Assembly: GCA_012927625.1 (NCBI GenBank)
Contig: JABBOV010000020.1
Location: forward strand, 1-40,056
Length of the DNA stretch: 40,056 nt
From: Glaciimonas sp.
Lineage (GTDB): Bacteria; Pseudomonadota; Gammaproteobacteria; Burkholderiales; Burkholderiaceae_D
Direction of reading: 5' to 3'
A program made the translations under genes and the position numbers. Positions 16,934 to 25,710 of this stretch are shown here, piece after piece (the first letter of the stretch is position 1; each line of letters begins with the position of its first letter). The notes below the pieces were generated by a model. It was not told the DNA's origin and made no database searches. It saw nothing but the letters and a program-made list of their open reading frames with translations.

Positions 16934-18070
16934 TTAGTTAAAGAGTACGGATTTGATCGCTGTTACGGTGCGATCGACATCCGCTTCCGTTAGCGCGTAA
17001 AACATCGGCAACGATACGGTTTGGCGACCGACCCGCTCTGCCACCGGGAACATGCCGGGGCCGAAGCCGCGTTCGCGGTAGAGTGTAAACAGATGAATCG
17101 GCACGTAATGGAAGCCGATGCCGATGTTGTGCTGTTTCATTTTTTCCATGAATTCGGCCCGATTAATATGGTTGGGCAAGATGATCTGGAACAGGTGCCA
17201 GTTGGTATTGCTGAAGTCGGCCAGCGGCAATTGGGCGCCGCTTCGGGTTTCAAAATCGGGGCCGAAACTGGCGAAATAACGTTTTGCCAGCGCGCGGCGA
17301 TGCGCGGTGATGGCATCCAAATGGGCAAACTGGCCTAGCCCAATGGCCGCCGCGATATCGGTCATATTGTACTTGCCGCCCAGCACATCGACATCGATAC
17401 CGTCGATGCCGCTGCGGGTGACTCCTTGCAATCGATATTTTTCAGCCAACTGCGCTTCTTCGGTATTGTTGAGTACCAGGCAGCCGCCTTCGGCGGTGGT
17501 GATGTTTTTATTGGCTTGAAAACTGAACGACACCAAGTCGCCGAAGGAGCCGATCGGCTGGCCATTCCAGCGTGAACCGAGGGCTTGCGCGGCGTCTTCC
17601 ACCACCCGTAAATTATATTTTTTGGCAATCGCGTACAGGCGATCCATATCGACCGGCAAGCCGGACAGGAAGACCGGAATAATCGCTTTGGTACGAGGTG
17701 TGATGGCGGCTTCGAGTTTATCCAGATCGATGTTGCGGGTGATTGGATCTATGTCGGCGAAGACCGGCGTGGCGCCGACTTCGATGATGACATTGGCGGT
17801 GGCGACCCAGGAGATCGGCGTTGTGATTACTTCATCGCCAGGCCCGATACCGGCAACGCGCAATGCGATTTCCATGGTGCAGGTGCCGGAGTTGAAAGTG
17901 CGCACCGGGCGGCCGCCAAAATAGGCCGACAGCGCGGCTTCGAACGCCTGGACTTTGGGTCCGCTAGTCAGCCAGCCGGAACGCAGCACGTCGCCGACCG
18001 CGGCAATCGTCGCTTCATCGATACTGGGCCTGGAAAAAGGCAGGAAGGGCAGGTTGATGTTGTCGTTCAT
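16934..18070 (-). CDS. arnB: UDP-4-amino-4-deoxy-L-arabinose aminotransferase ArnB
   Basis: 378 residues. DegT/DnrJ/EryC1 family PLP enzyme. The PLP lysine is Lys188 in SFSFQANKNITTAEGG, the same number as in the Salmonella enzyme; RTFNSGTCTMEIAL and VVEDAAQALGS are further cofactor-binding blocks. It transaminates the UDP-4-keto-pentose from ArnA with glutamate. A 153-base AT-rich gap with an inverted repeat separates it from the upstream flippase gene, unlike the rest of the operon. No clear ribosome site before the ATG. Confidence 0.93.
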   Translation of the reverse strand: MNDNINLPFLPFSRPSIDEATIAAVGDVLRSGWLTSGPKVQAFEAALSAYFGGRPVRTFNSGTCTMEIALRVAGIGPGDEVITTPISWVATANVIIEVGATPVFADIDPITRNIDLDKLEAAITPRTKAIIPVFLSGLPVDMDRLYAIAKKYNLRVVEDAAQALGSRWNGQPIGSFGDLVSFSFQANKNITTAEGGCLVLNNTEEAQLAEKYRLQGVTRSGIDGIDVDVLGGKYNMTDIAAAIGLGQFAHLDAITAHRRALAKRYFASFGPDFETRSGAQLPLADFSNTNWHLFQIILPNHINRAEFMEKMKQHNIGIGFHYVPIHLFTLYRERGFGPGMFPVAERVGRQTVSLPMFYALTEADVDRTVTAIKSVLFN

Positions 18071-18134
18071 ATTGTGGGTATCAGGAAAGGGTGGCTCGCT
18101 TGCTTGCCTACACTACGTGGAGGTACATTGGCAA

Positions 18135-18169
18135 TATACGTATACTATATTATGTATGTTTTAATATAG
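18135..18169. promoter_or_regulatory. Palindromic candidate operator before arnB
   Basis: CTATATTA (18145-18152) and TAATATAG (18162-18169) form a perfect 8-base inverted repeat with a 9-base spacer. TATACGTATA, itself a palindrome, abuts at 18135-18144. The region is far more AT-rich than the arn genes on either side and contains several -10-like hexamers on the minus strand (for example TATAGT). It suggests an internal promoter and operator for arnB-C-A-A-D. Confidence 0.5.
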
Positions 18170-18223
18170 CACTGATTGCATGCGGAATACATGGTATTTT
18201 TAAGCATACTCCCATATTTTCGA

Positions 18224-18595
18224 TTAGCTGCGGGTTAGTAATATGACGCCGACGATGATAACGCCAATTGCCAGGATGCGCTGTGCCGACACCATTTCGC
18301 CCAGGAAATACCATGCGCCAATGGCATTGATGATATAGCCCAACGATAGCAATGGATAGGCGATGGTGACATCCACCCGCGACAAGCCGATGATCCAGAC
18401 CACCACGGAAATTACATAGCACGTCAGCCCGGCAATGATGGGGAGTTGCGTGGCTAGTTTGATTGCGGTGGCAAACCAGTTTTCCGCCGTCAGGTGAATT
18501 GCGCCGACCGCATTAGTGCCCACCTTGAGCAGCAGTTGCGCCACGGCGTTGAGGCAAATGCCGACGAAGATAAAGCCGAAGGTAGGTAAATTCAT
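18224..18595 (-). CDS. arnE/arnF-like: SMR-type 4-amino-4-deoxy-L-arabinose-phosphoundecaprenol flippase subunit
   Basis: 123 residues, four membrane helices, EmrE/EamA-type small multidrug resistance fold (NAVAQLLLKVGT near 16-27; TIAYPLLSLGYIINAIGAWYFLGE in the third-fourth helices). In enterobacteria the flippase is the ArnE/ArnF pair; only one subunit is coded here, so it would act as a homodimer or with an unlinked partner. It stands 10 bases after the arnT stop and is coupled to it. Function is inferred from fold and context. Confidence 0.8.
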   Translation of the reverse strand: MNLPTFGFIFVGICLNAVAQLLLKVGTNAVGAIHLTAENWFATAIKLATQLPIIAGLTCYVISVVVWIIGLSRVDVTIAYPLLSLGYIINAIGAWYFLGEMVSAQRILAIGVIIVGVILLTRS

Positions 18596-18605
18596 AGTGG
18601 TAAGT

Positions 18606-20276
18606 TCATTGTTTTAGGTCGCGCGCGATGACAATCCGGCGCCCATCCTGGGCGATGACGCGCATTGGCACCCCGCGCTGTAGCAGGTCAGCATAAATTG
18701 CCGGTGTGGTGACGGCAACGGCTTTCGGGCCATTTGTCCATTGTTGGATAAACGCAGCGCGCGTGGGCAGCCAGAGTTGCGACTGCTGTGCAAGGCCGAA
18801 CTCCAGTTCGTCTGGATTTTCCACCATGACCATGGTGCGGCGCAAATAAAACAGTAGCGAATGATCCAGTCGTCCGACGGTATACAGCGTTGTGGTCGGC
18901 GTGATTTCGGCGTTGATGGCCGCCACCAATGGTCGGCCGGAAGCGTAATTTCCGAGCGGGTCGTGGCCGATCATCAGTATTTGTCCGCCTGTAAAGCCAC
19001 ACACAGCCAGGATGGTGGCGGCCAGTTCCGCACGTCCGCGCTGCGCCGCAATGCATGCCGCGAGGCCGCCGATCAGAGCTACTACAGCAGCAGCCATTAC
19101 CCACGGCTCGTAACCCAGATACAGTGGGATTTCAACTGCAACATGCGGTATTTTGCCAATACGCTGCACAAAAAATAAACCGACTGCACCGATGGCAGCC
19201 GTCAAGCCGGCCGCCAGCATCATGTGTTTGCGGCTGGCGGTTTCCCAATACACGGCAATCAGCAAAGCCAGCGCCGGAAAAATCGGCAGAATGTAGGACG
19301 GTAGTTTCGAGCCCGAAACACTAAAAAATAAAAAGATGAAAACGGCCCACACCAGCAGCATGCGTTTCGGTTTGAAAACAGTGGCAGTGTGCCAATCGGT
19401 GCGCCAACTATTGAACAAGCTTTGGAGCAGGATGCCCAGCCACGGCACGATGCCGAGCATCAGCAAGGGAATAAAGTAATACCAGCGCCCGGCGCGATGA
19501 TGCACTTCGCTGGTAAAGCGCTGAAAGTGTTCATGGATGAAGAAAAACTGCGGAAACTCTGGATTTCGAACCGACACCAGTACAAACCAGGGTGTCGTGA
19601 TGGCGAAGAACAGCAGTAGTCCCTTACCTATATGAATACGTTTCCATATCCCGAAGTCGTTTGCTGCCAGCGAATAAATTACCAGCACCGCGCCGGGCAA
19701 TACCAGCCCGATCAAACCTTTCGAGAGCACCGCCAGCGCCATGCCGGCCCAGCAGGCCAGCATCCAGTTGCGCCGCTCGCGCTCGCCGGCGCTATCGCGT
19801 TGTGCGATCAACAGGCTGCATAGCGTCAGTGTCATCATGCCGGACAAGCCCATGTCCAGCGTATTAATATGCCCCAGCGCTGCCCACAGAAAGCTCGATC
19901 CCAGCACCAGTGCCGCCAAATAGCCGACTCGCGCATTAAAAACGCTGCGCCCGGCCTGATATGTCAGCAGAATGCCGAGAAAACCGCACAAGCCGGTCCA
20001 GAAGCGCGCTTGCCATTCGCCCATGCCGAACAGCATGAAAGTCAGCGCGTTCATCCAGGTTTGCAGCGGTGGCTTTTCGAAGTATTTGATGCCGTTTAAG
20101 CGGGTTGTGACCCAGTCGCCGCTGGCGATCATTTCACGCGCCATTTCGGCGTAACGGCCTTCGTCGGTGGGCACTAGCGTGCGCAAGTCCAGTGCATAAA
20201 ACCAGCACAGGGCAAAAATCAGAAATAGCGTCCAGACGAAGGCTTTGGACTGGTGCAAATCGCGCATATTACTCAT
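18606..20276 (-). CDS. arnT: Lipid A 4-amino-4-deoxy-L-arabinose transferase ArnT
   Basis: 556 residues (E. coli 550). GT-C (GT39/PMT) family: LVPTDEGRYAEMAREMIASGDW with the catalytic-loop acidic pair Asp38-Glu39, then RLNGIKYFEKPPLQTW. About 12 membrane helices cover 12-430, followed by a ~130-residue periplasmic domain. It transfers L-Ara4N from undecaprenyl phosphate to lipid A phosphates in the periplasm, lowering negative charge and giving polymyxin resistance. The ATG overlaps the preceding stop by 4 bases (ATGA). Confidence 0.88.
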   Translation of the reverse strand: MSNMRDLHQSKAFVWTLFLIFALCWFYALDLRTLVPTDEGRYAEMAREMIASGDWVTTRLNGIKYFEKPPLQTWMNALTFMLFGMGEWQARFWTGLCGFLGILLTYQAGRSVFNARVGYLAALVLGSSFLWAALGHINTLDMGLSGMMTLTLCSLLIAQRDSAGERERRNWMLACWAGMALAVLSKGLIGLVLPGAVLVIYSLAANDFGIWKRIHIGKGLLLFFAITTPWFVLVSVRNPEFPQFFFIHEHFQRFTSEVHHRAGRWYYFIPLLMLGIVPWLGILLQSLFNSWRTDWHTATVFKPKRMLLVWAVFIFLFFSVSGSKLPSYILPIFPALALLIAVYWETASRKHMMLAAGLTAAIGAVGLFFVQRIGKIPHVAVEIPLYLGYEPWVMAAAVVALIGGLAACIAAQRGRAELAATILAVCGFTGGQILMIGHDPLGNYASGRPLVAAINAEITPTTTLYTVGRLDHSLLFYLRRTMVMVENPDELEFGLAQQSQLWLPTRAAFIQQWTNGPKAVAVTTPAIYADLLQRGVPMRVIAQDGRRIVIARDLKQ

Positions 20277-20680
20277 GTCAGGCTGGGCTTGCTGTCGGTG
20301 GTTGCGGCAGGCTCGATGATCAGCGCCAGCGCGACTTTGCGGCCCTCCGCCATCAAGATATTGTAAGTGCGGCAGGCCGCCTGGTTATCCATGCATTCGA
20401 TCCCGATGCGGCGTATTGTCAGCACCGTTGTCAGCTTTGGATGCACGAAACGTTGCCGTCGGCCGGTGCCGAGGATTACTACATCGGGATTCTGAGCCTC
20501 AATTTGCTTGAAATGTTCGGTTGTAAGCGCATCGAAATGATCGACCGCCCACGTGATAGGGGCAATTTCCGGCAGCATCACAAGACTGTGCGTGAAGTAT
20601 TTGGCGTTGATTTCAATACCGGCATCATCGTAAGCGGTGACGGTCTGATATTGTTGGGTGGAAGTAATTTGTAGCTTCAT
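20273..20680 (-). CDS. Mth938-like (DUF498/DUF598) domain protein
   Basis: 135 residues; family known by structures such as MTH938 and Xcc1710 but without a clear enzymatic role. Recognisable block: DVVILGTGRRQRFVHPKL (about 66-83), followed by RRIGIECMDNQAACRTYNILMAEGRKVALAL. First gene of the minus-strand arn operon and translationally coupled to arnT. Whether it matters for L-Ara4N synthesis or only shares the transcript cannot be told. Confidence 0.8.
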   Translation of the reverse strand: MKLQITSTQQYQTVTAYDDAGIEINAKYFTHSLVMLPEIAPITWAVDHFDALTTEHFKQIEAQNPDVVILGTGRRQRFVHPKLTTVLTIRRIGIECMDNQAACRTYNILMAEGRKVALALIIEPAATTDSKPSLT

Positions 20681-20927
20681 TGCGCGATTGTCAAGTTAGT
20701 CAGGTCAGTCAGATCAATGAGGATGTGGTGTTAAAGCAAGGGTATTGGCACGTTTTGCGGGCGATCCAAGCGCAACAAAATTGGCATTGTAGCTTTTTTC
20801 TGTGCCGATCTCGGCTGCAATAAGTATTATTGATTGATAAAACACGATCCATTCGGCAGAATAGGCATTTTCGGCGCTGCAGCAAAATGCACGCTACCGC
20901 GTATCAAAACAACAAGGAACAATAGCT

Positions 20928-22157
20928 GTGCGACCGATTCAGAAATCGAAAAAATTAGCGGATGTCTGTTATGACATCCGCGGGCCCGTGCTGGAAAAGG
21001 CACGTCAAATGGAAGACGAAGGCCATCGGATCATCAAGCTCAATATTGGCAATTTGGCCGTATTCGGCTTTGACCCGCCGGACGAAATTGTGCAGGACAT
21101 GATCCGCAATATGCACAATGCCGCCGGTTATACCGACTCCAAGGGCATGTTTGCGCCGCGTAAATCGGTCATGCATTACACCCAGGAGAAAGAAATCGCC
21201 GGCGTCACCATCGATGACATCTATCTCGGTAACGGTGCCTCGGAATTGATCGTGATGAGCATGAACGCCTTGCTCGATAGCGGCGACGAAGTGCTGGTGC
21301 CAGCGCCCGATTACCCGCTCTGGACTGCTGCTGTGAGCCTGTCCGGCGGCAGGCCGGTACACTATGTTTGCGATGAAGCTTCCGGTTGGCTGCCCGACAT
21401 TGAAGACATCAAGAAGAAAATTACGCCGCACACCAAGGCGATTGTCGTCATCAACCCGAATAATCCGACCGGAGCGCTGTATCCGGTTGAGATTTTGCAA
21501 CAGTTGGTCGAAGTGGCGCGGCAGCACCAGTTAATCGTGTTCGCTGATGAAATTTACGATAAGACTCTATACGACGGGGCAACCCACACCTCCATTGCGT
21601 CGCTGGCTGATGATGTCTTATTCATCACTTTCAACGGTTTGTCTAAAAATTATCGTTCTTGCGGCTACCGTGCCGGCTGGATGGCGGTGTCGGGCGAGAA
21701 ACGTCATGCCAAGGATTACATCGAAGGCTTGAACATGCTGGCCTCGATGCGCCTGTGTTCGAATACGCTAGGCCAGTTTGCGATTCAGACTGCACTGGGT
21801 GGTTATCAGAGTATCGACGATCTGGTCGCGCCAAACGGTCGTTTGACCAAACAGCGCGATCTGGCGCACCGTTTGCTCACGAACATTCCCGGCGTTACCT
21901 GCATCAAGCCCAAAGCTGCTTTATATATGTTCCCGCGACTGGACCCGAAGATGTATCCGATTGCCGACGATCAAGACTTCGCCCAGGAGTTGCTGGTTGA
22001 AGAGAAAGTCCTGATCGTTCAGGGAACCGGGTTCAACTGGACCGCACCGGATCATTTCCGGGTTGTGTTCCTGCCCAATGCAGATGATTTGACCGATGCA
22101 ATGGGCCGGATCGCCCGTTTTCTAGACGGTTATCGCAAGCGGCACGGCACCGCATAA
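20928..22157 (+). CDS. alaA: Alanine/valine-pyruvate aminotransferase AlaA
   Basis: 409 residues, GTG start with AAGGA at 20914-20918. Class I aminotransferase closely resembling E. coli AlaA throughout: VCYDIRGPVLEKA, GYTDSKG, YLGNGASELIVMSMNALLDSGDEVLVPAPDYPLWTAAVSLSGG, NPNNPTGA, and PLP Lys in FNGLSKNYRSCGYRAGW. It makes alanine from pyruvate with glutamate. The usual GNPAPFGF segment reads GNLAVFGF here, losing both prolines of an otherwise conserved block. Directly precedes hom, the standard betaproteobacterial order. Confidence 0.93.
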   Translation: MRPIQKSKKLADVCYDIRGPVLEKARQMEDEGHRIIKLNIGNLAVFGFDPPDEIVQDMIRNMHNAAGYTDSKGMFAPRKSVMHYTQEKEIAGVTIDDIYLGNGASELIVMSMNALLDSGDEVLVPAPDYPLWTAAVSLSGGRPVHYVCDEASGWLPDIEDIKKKITPHTKAIVVINPNNPTGALYPVEILQQLVEVARQHQLIVFADEIYDKTLYDGATHTSIASLADDVLFITFNGLSKNYRSCGYRAGWMAVSGEKRHAKDYIEGLNMLASMRLCSNTLGQFAIQTALGGYQSIDDLVAPNGRLTKQRDLAHRLLTNIPGVTCIKPKAALYMFPRLDPKMYPIADDQDFAQELLVEEKVLIVQGTGFNWTAPDHFRVVFLPNADDLTDAMGRIARFLDGYRKRHGTA

Positions 22158-22165
22158 TCCGGTTT

Positions 22166-22223
22166 CAGTAGTGCAGGCCTGCGTGCCTGCACCGGGCCGC
22201 AGGCACGCAGGCCTGCGCTACTG
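22166..22223. repeat. GTAG-type palindromic repeat, copy 1 (complete)
   Basis: Two 25-base arms (22166-22190 and 22199-22223) pair with one G-T mismatch around an 8-base loop. The arm contains TAGTGCAGGCCT and GTGCCTGC, shared with copies 2 and 3. It starts 8 bases after the alaA stop and is followed by TCTATTTTT, so it may also terminate alaA transcripts. Confidence 0.85.
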
Positions 22224-22264
22224 TCTATTTTTAGTTAATCAGTCACATCATCACCAGTGAAATT

Positions 22265-23575
22265 ATGAAACCAATCAAAGTAGGTTTATTGGGACTCGGA
22301 ACCGTGGGTTCCGGCACATTCAACGTCTTGAAGCGTAATCAGGAAGAGATCATGCGCCGCGCCGGTCGCGCCATTGAGATCACGATGGTGGCCGACCTGA
22401 ATACCGAACGTGCCAAAGAACTGACCGGCGGCACATGTGAAATAGTGAACGACGCCAACCTGGTCATCAATAACCCGGACATCGATATCGTCATCGAATT
22501 GATCGGCGGCTGCGGCATCGCCAAAGATTTGGTGTTGAAGGCAATCGCCAACGGCAAGCACGTTGTGACTGCCAACAAAGCTTTGCTGGCGCTGCATGGC
22601 GATGCAATTTTCCAGGCCGCGCAAGAGAAGGGTGTGATGGTCGCCTTCGAGGCTGCAGTGGCCGGCGGCATTCCAATTATCAAAGCGTTGCGCGAAGGTT
22701 TGACCGCCAACCGGATCGAATGGCTGGCCGGCATCATTAACGGCACCACTAACTTCATTCTGTCGGAGATGCGCGACAAAGGCTTGGACTTCGATGTGGC
22801 CTTGAAGGAGGCGCAACGGCTGGGTTATGCGGAAGCCGACCCGACTTTCGATATCGAAGGGGTAGACGCAGCCCACAAGGTCACGCTGATGGCGTCGATT
22901 GCATTCGGCATTCCAGTCCAGTTTGCCAAAGCATACGTCGAAGGCATCACCGCACTGCAGGGTATCGATATCCAGTATGCCGAACAACTCGGCTATCGCA
23001 TCAAGCTGCTCGGCATTGCCAAGCGCATGCCGAACGGGATCGAGTTGCGCGTGCATCCGACCCTGATCCCGGCCAAGTGCCTGATCGCCAACGTCGAAGG
23101 CGCGATGAACGCGGTAATGGTGCAGGGCGACGCAGTTGGCGCGACGCTGTATTACGGCAAAGGCGCCGGTGCCGAGCCGACCGCTTCTGCAGTGATTGCC
23201 GATCTGGTCGATATTACGCGCTTGGCTACTGCCGACCCCGGGCATCGGGTACCGCATCTGGCGTTCCAGCCGGACGCGGTACACAACACGCCGATCCTGC
23301 CGGTGAGCGAAATTACGACTTCGTATTATTTGCGCATCCATGTCGCCGATGAAGCCGGTGTGCTGGCTAGTGTCACCAGCATCCTGGCCCACGCCAGAAT
23401 TTCTGTGGAGGCGATGCTGCAGAAGGAGCCGGAGGAAGGCACGCTGGAAACCGACATCATCATCCTGACGCACCAGACCCAGGAGAAGTATATTGATGCC
23501 GTCATCGCCAGCATCGAAGCCTTGTCGACGGTGCGCGGCAAAGTGGTCAGAATCCGTTCAGAAGAGTTGGCATAA
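22265..23575 (+). CDS. hom: Homoserine dehydrogenase
   Basis: 436 residues. NAD(P)-binding GLLGLGTVGSGT (8-19), catalytic homoserine dehydrogenase domain with GIINGTTNFILSEM and GYAEADPTFDIEGVDAAHK, and a C-terminal ACT domain (about 350-430, YYLRIHVADEAGVLASVTSILAHARIS). It reduces aspartate semialdehyde to homoserine for Thr and Met; the ACT domain is the likely site of threonine feedback. No ribosome site is apparent. In relatives thrC usually follows; here it does not. Confidence 0.96.
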   Translation: MKPIKVGLLGLGTVGSGTFNVLKRNQEEIMRRAGRAIEITMVADLNTERAKELTGGTCEIVNDANLVINNPDIDIVIELIGGCGIAKDLVLKAIANGKHVVTANKALLALHGDAIFQAAQEKGVMVAFEAAVAGGIPIIKALREGLTANRIEWLAGIINGTTNFILSEMRDKGLDFDVALKEAQRLGYAEADPTFDIEGVDAAHKVTLMASIAFGIPVQFAKAYVEGITALQGIDIQYAEQLGYRIKLLGIAKRMPNGIELRVHPTLIPAKCLIANVEGAMNAVMVQGDAVGATLYYGKGAGAEPTASAVIADLVDITRLATADPGHRVPHLAFQPDAVHNTPILPVSEITTSYYLRIHVADEAGVLASVTSILAHARISVEAMLQKEPEEGTLETDIIILTHQTQEKYIDAVIASIEALSTVRGKVVRIRSEELA

Positions 23576-23666
23576 ATTTTATACTGATTATGGTATGACT
23601 AAAAAAATGCCATTTTCCGCATGTATTCTTTTGCTCATTAAATATACTGCCTTTTTTCTGTAATTT

Positions 23667-23733
23667 CGTAGGATAGGCTCCAAACTCGTCCTTGGGAGAT
23701 TAGCCCAGCGCGAGTTTGGAACCTGCTTCTACG
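23667..23733. repeat. Long inverted repeat upstream of the MFS gene
   Basis: TCCAAACTCG (23679-23688) pairs perfectly with CGAGTTTGGA (23711-23720); outer CGTAG/CTACG (23667-23671 with 23729-23733) also pairs, and GGG/CCC can pair in the loop. No T tract follows. It lies 50 bases before the MFS ATG and could be an RNA leader structure, or another GTAG-bounded repeat unrelated in core to copies 1-3. Confidence 0.55.
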
Positions 23734-23782
23734 GATTAAGGCGCAACATGCATTACCAAGTTCACCCCGCTACGAGAGTGTC

Positions 23783-25030
23783 ATGCTTAAAAATCAGACT
23801 TTGCGACAAGATGCCCAGGTGATCGGCTTGGTCGGTATCGCCCATGCGGTGTCGCATTTTTCCCATTTATTGCTGGCTTCGTTGTTTCCTTGGCTGAAGG
23901 TGGCTTTCGATCTATCGTATGCGGAGCTGGGTTTTTTGATGACGGTGTTTTTCATCGTCTCCGGCGTTGGTCAGGCGGTGGCGGGTTTTGTGGTCGACAA
24001 GGTCGGTGCCCGCACGGTGTTGTTCGCCGGGATTGGCTGCATGGGTGTTGCCGCGCTGGTGATGTCGATAGCGCCGAATTACCCGATTTTGCTGGCGGGT
24101 TCCATGCTGGCCGGATTGGGCAATTGCGTATTCCATCCAGCTGACTTGACCATCCTCAACCAGCGGATTTCGCCATCGCGTCTGGGACATGCTTTTTCGG
24201 TACATGGCATTTCCGGCAATCTCGGCTGGGCCGCAGCGCCGGTCTTCATGATTGTCATCGCCGGCCTGAGCGGGTGGCGCACGGCTCTGCTTTGCGCCGC
24301 TCTCGTCACTTTTGCAGTGTTGGCACTGTTATGGGTCTATCGGGCTGTGCTGGCGACACCGGTGGCAGCTGTTAGCTCTGTTGGATTGACCCCGGCGCAA
24401 CACGCGCAGGCTACAGAAGGAGCGGGTTCTGCCTTAAACTTTATGCGTGCGCCTGCGGTCTGGTTGGGCTTTGGTTTTTTCTTTATTACCGCAATGGCTT
24501 TGAGCGGCATCCAGGGCTTCTCTTCTTCCAGCTTGCGCGCCTTGTATGGAATGTCGTTGCCGCTGGCGACGACCGCGTTCACCGCGTATATGTTGGCCTC
24601 GGCAGCAGGCATGGTCTGGGGCGGGTTTCTGACTACCAAAACCACGCACCATGAGCGCACCATAGCGTGGGCATTTACCGCTGCCGGCGCAATGGCCTTG
24701 ATTATTGCACTCGGTGTAGTGCCGGCATGGATGGCTGTGGTGTTGATGGGAGCAGTAGGCTTTGGTGCCGGCATCGCCGGACCGTCGCGCGATTTGCTGA
24801 TCCGTGCTTCTGCACCCAAGAACGCCACCGGACGCGTGTATGGCGTCGTGTATTCAGGACTGGATGCAGGTTCATCGGTGGCGCCGCTGCTATTTGGCGC
24901 CCTGATGGACAGCAACCATCCAGCGTGGATTTTTATCAGTATTGGCTTGTTTCAGATGCTGGCGATAGTCACGGCCATTAGCGTCGGCAGCGACACCAGC
25001 AAACGCAGCACCAAAATACAGGCGGCGTAA
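23783..25030 (+). CDS. MFS transporter, fosmidomycin-resistance (Fsr)-like
   Basis: 415 residues, 12 predicted membrane helices in two six-helix halves. SHFSHLLLASLFPWLKVAFDLSYAELGFLMTVFFIVSG at the N-terminus resembles the Fsr/YfnC-like branch; VDKVGARTVLFAG is the loop 2-3 MFS motif; a hydrophilic centre separates the halves near 195-215. Substrate unknown. Not an obvious part of threonine synthesis despite lying after hom. Confidence 0.8.
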   Translation: MLKNQTLRQDAQVIGLVGIAHAVSHFSHLLLASLFPWLKVAFDLSYAELGFLMTVFFIVSGVGQAVAGFVVDKVGARTVLFAGIGCMGVAALVMSIAPNYPILLAGSMLAGLGNCVFHPADLTILNQRISPSRLGHAFSVHGISGNLGWAAAPVFMIVIAGLSGWRTALLCAALVTFAVLALLWVYRAVLATPVAAVSSVGLTPAQHAQATEGAGSALNFMRAPAVWLGFGFFFITAMALSGIQGFSSSSLRALYGMSLPLATTAFTAYMLASAAGMVWGGFLTTKTTHHERTIAWAFTAAGAMALIIALGVVPAWMAVVLMGAVGFGAGIAGPSRDLLIRASAPKNATGRVYGVVYSGLDAGSSVAPLLFGALMDSNHPAWIFISIGLFQMLAIVTAISVGSDTSKRSTKIQAA

Positions 25031-25092
25031 TTTTGTAATGTAAGCCTATAACGCTGGAATGATTATTTTATAAATTTTTGTCGGAGAATCGA

Positions 25093-25587
25093 ATGACGTT
25101 TGCCACCTGCGATATGTGCGACGCGCACGAAGACCAACTCGCCAGCGGTGCGCTTACGGTGTTGCCGCCGGTGTTCAAGGCTTACGGCCGGAACCTGATT
25201 TTTTCCGGGCCTGCCTATACGTTGAAAGTGTTCGAAGACAATGCGTTGGTACGTACCGCTCTGGAGCAACCGGGCAACGGCCAAGTGCTGGTAATCGATG
25301 GCGGCGGCAGTCTGCGCTGCGCGCTGGTCGGCGGCAATTTGGCTGTGCTGGCAATGCATAACGGTTGGAGCGGCATCGTCGTCTACGGCTGCATTCGCGA
25401 TTCAGTGGAGATCGATGCCTGCGCCATCGGCGTGCGCGCACTGGCAACGCATCCGCAAAAAAGCATCAAGAAGGGTGTTGGCGAAGTACAGTTGCGCGTC
25501 TTGATCGCCGGTGTTGCAGTGCGACCCGGCAACTGGATCTATGCCGATCAGGACGGCGTGCTAATCGCACAGGAAAAACTGGTTTGA
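25093..25587 (+). CDS. rraA-like: RraA-like protein (RNase E inhibitor / HMG aldolase fold)
   Basis: 164 residues from the ATG at 25093 with GGAG at 25082-25085; an in-frame TTG at 25078 lacks a site. RraA/DlpA fold: [12 protein letters not shown], then [45 protein letters not shown] with the G-G-N-L and C-I-R-D segments that form the aldolase metal/substrate site. Proteins of this size act either as RNase E regulators or as 4-hydroxy-4-methyl-2-oxoglutarate/oxaloacetate aldolases; sequence alone does not decide. A palindromic repeat follows. Confidence 0.85.
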   Translation: MTFATCDMCDAHEDQLASGALTVLPPVFKAYGRNLIFSGPAYTLKVFEDNALVRTALEQPGNGQVLVIDGGGSLRCALVGGNLAVLAMHNGWSGIVVYGCIRDSVEIDACAIGVRALATHPQKSIKKGVGEVQLRVLIAGVAVRPGNWIYADQDGVLIAQEKLV

Positions 25588-25622
25588 GGTAATAAATATA
25601 GTAGCTTAGGACTCACGCAATA

Positions 25623-25673
25623 CCCAGTAGTGCAGGCCTCCGTGCCTGCGACCCGGCCGCAGGCACTACTGGG
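25623..25673. repeat. GTAG-type palindromic repeat, copy 2 (asymmetric)
   Basis: The left arm CCCAGTAGTGC (25623-25633) continues AGGCCT..GTGCCTGC as in copy 1, but the right arm is shortened to GCAGGCACTACTGGG (25659-25673). The twelve central right-arm bases of copy 1 are missing. It lies 36 bases after the RraA-like gene. Confidence 0.8.
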
Positions 25674-25710
25674 CCTACCTGCGTAAACAGCCTTGCTAGG
25701 CACACACGTC

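Noticed and set aside
22166-25673. CRISPR-like repeats
   Set aside because: The copies are kilobases apart, palindromic and separated by genes, without regular spacers or cas genes.
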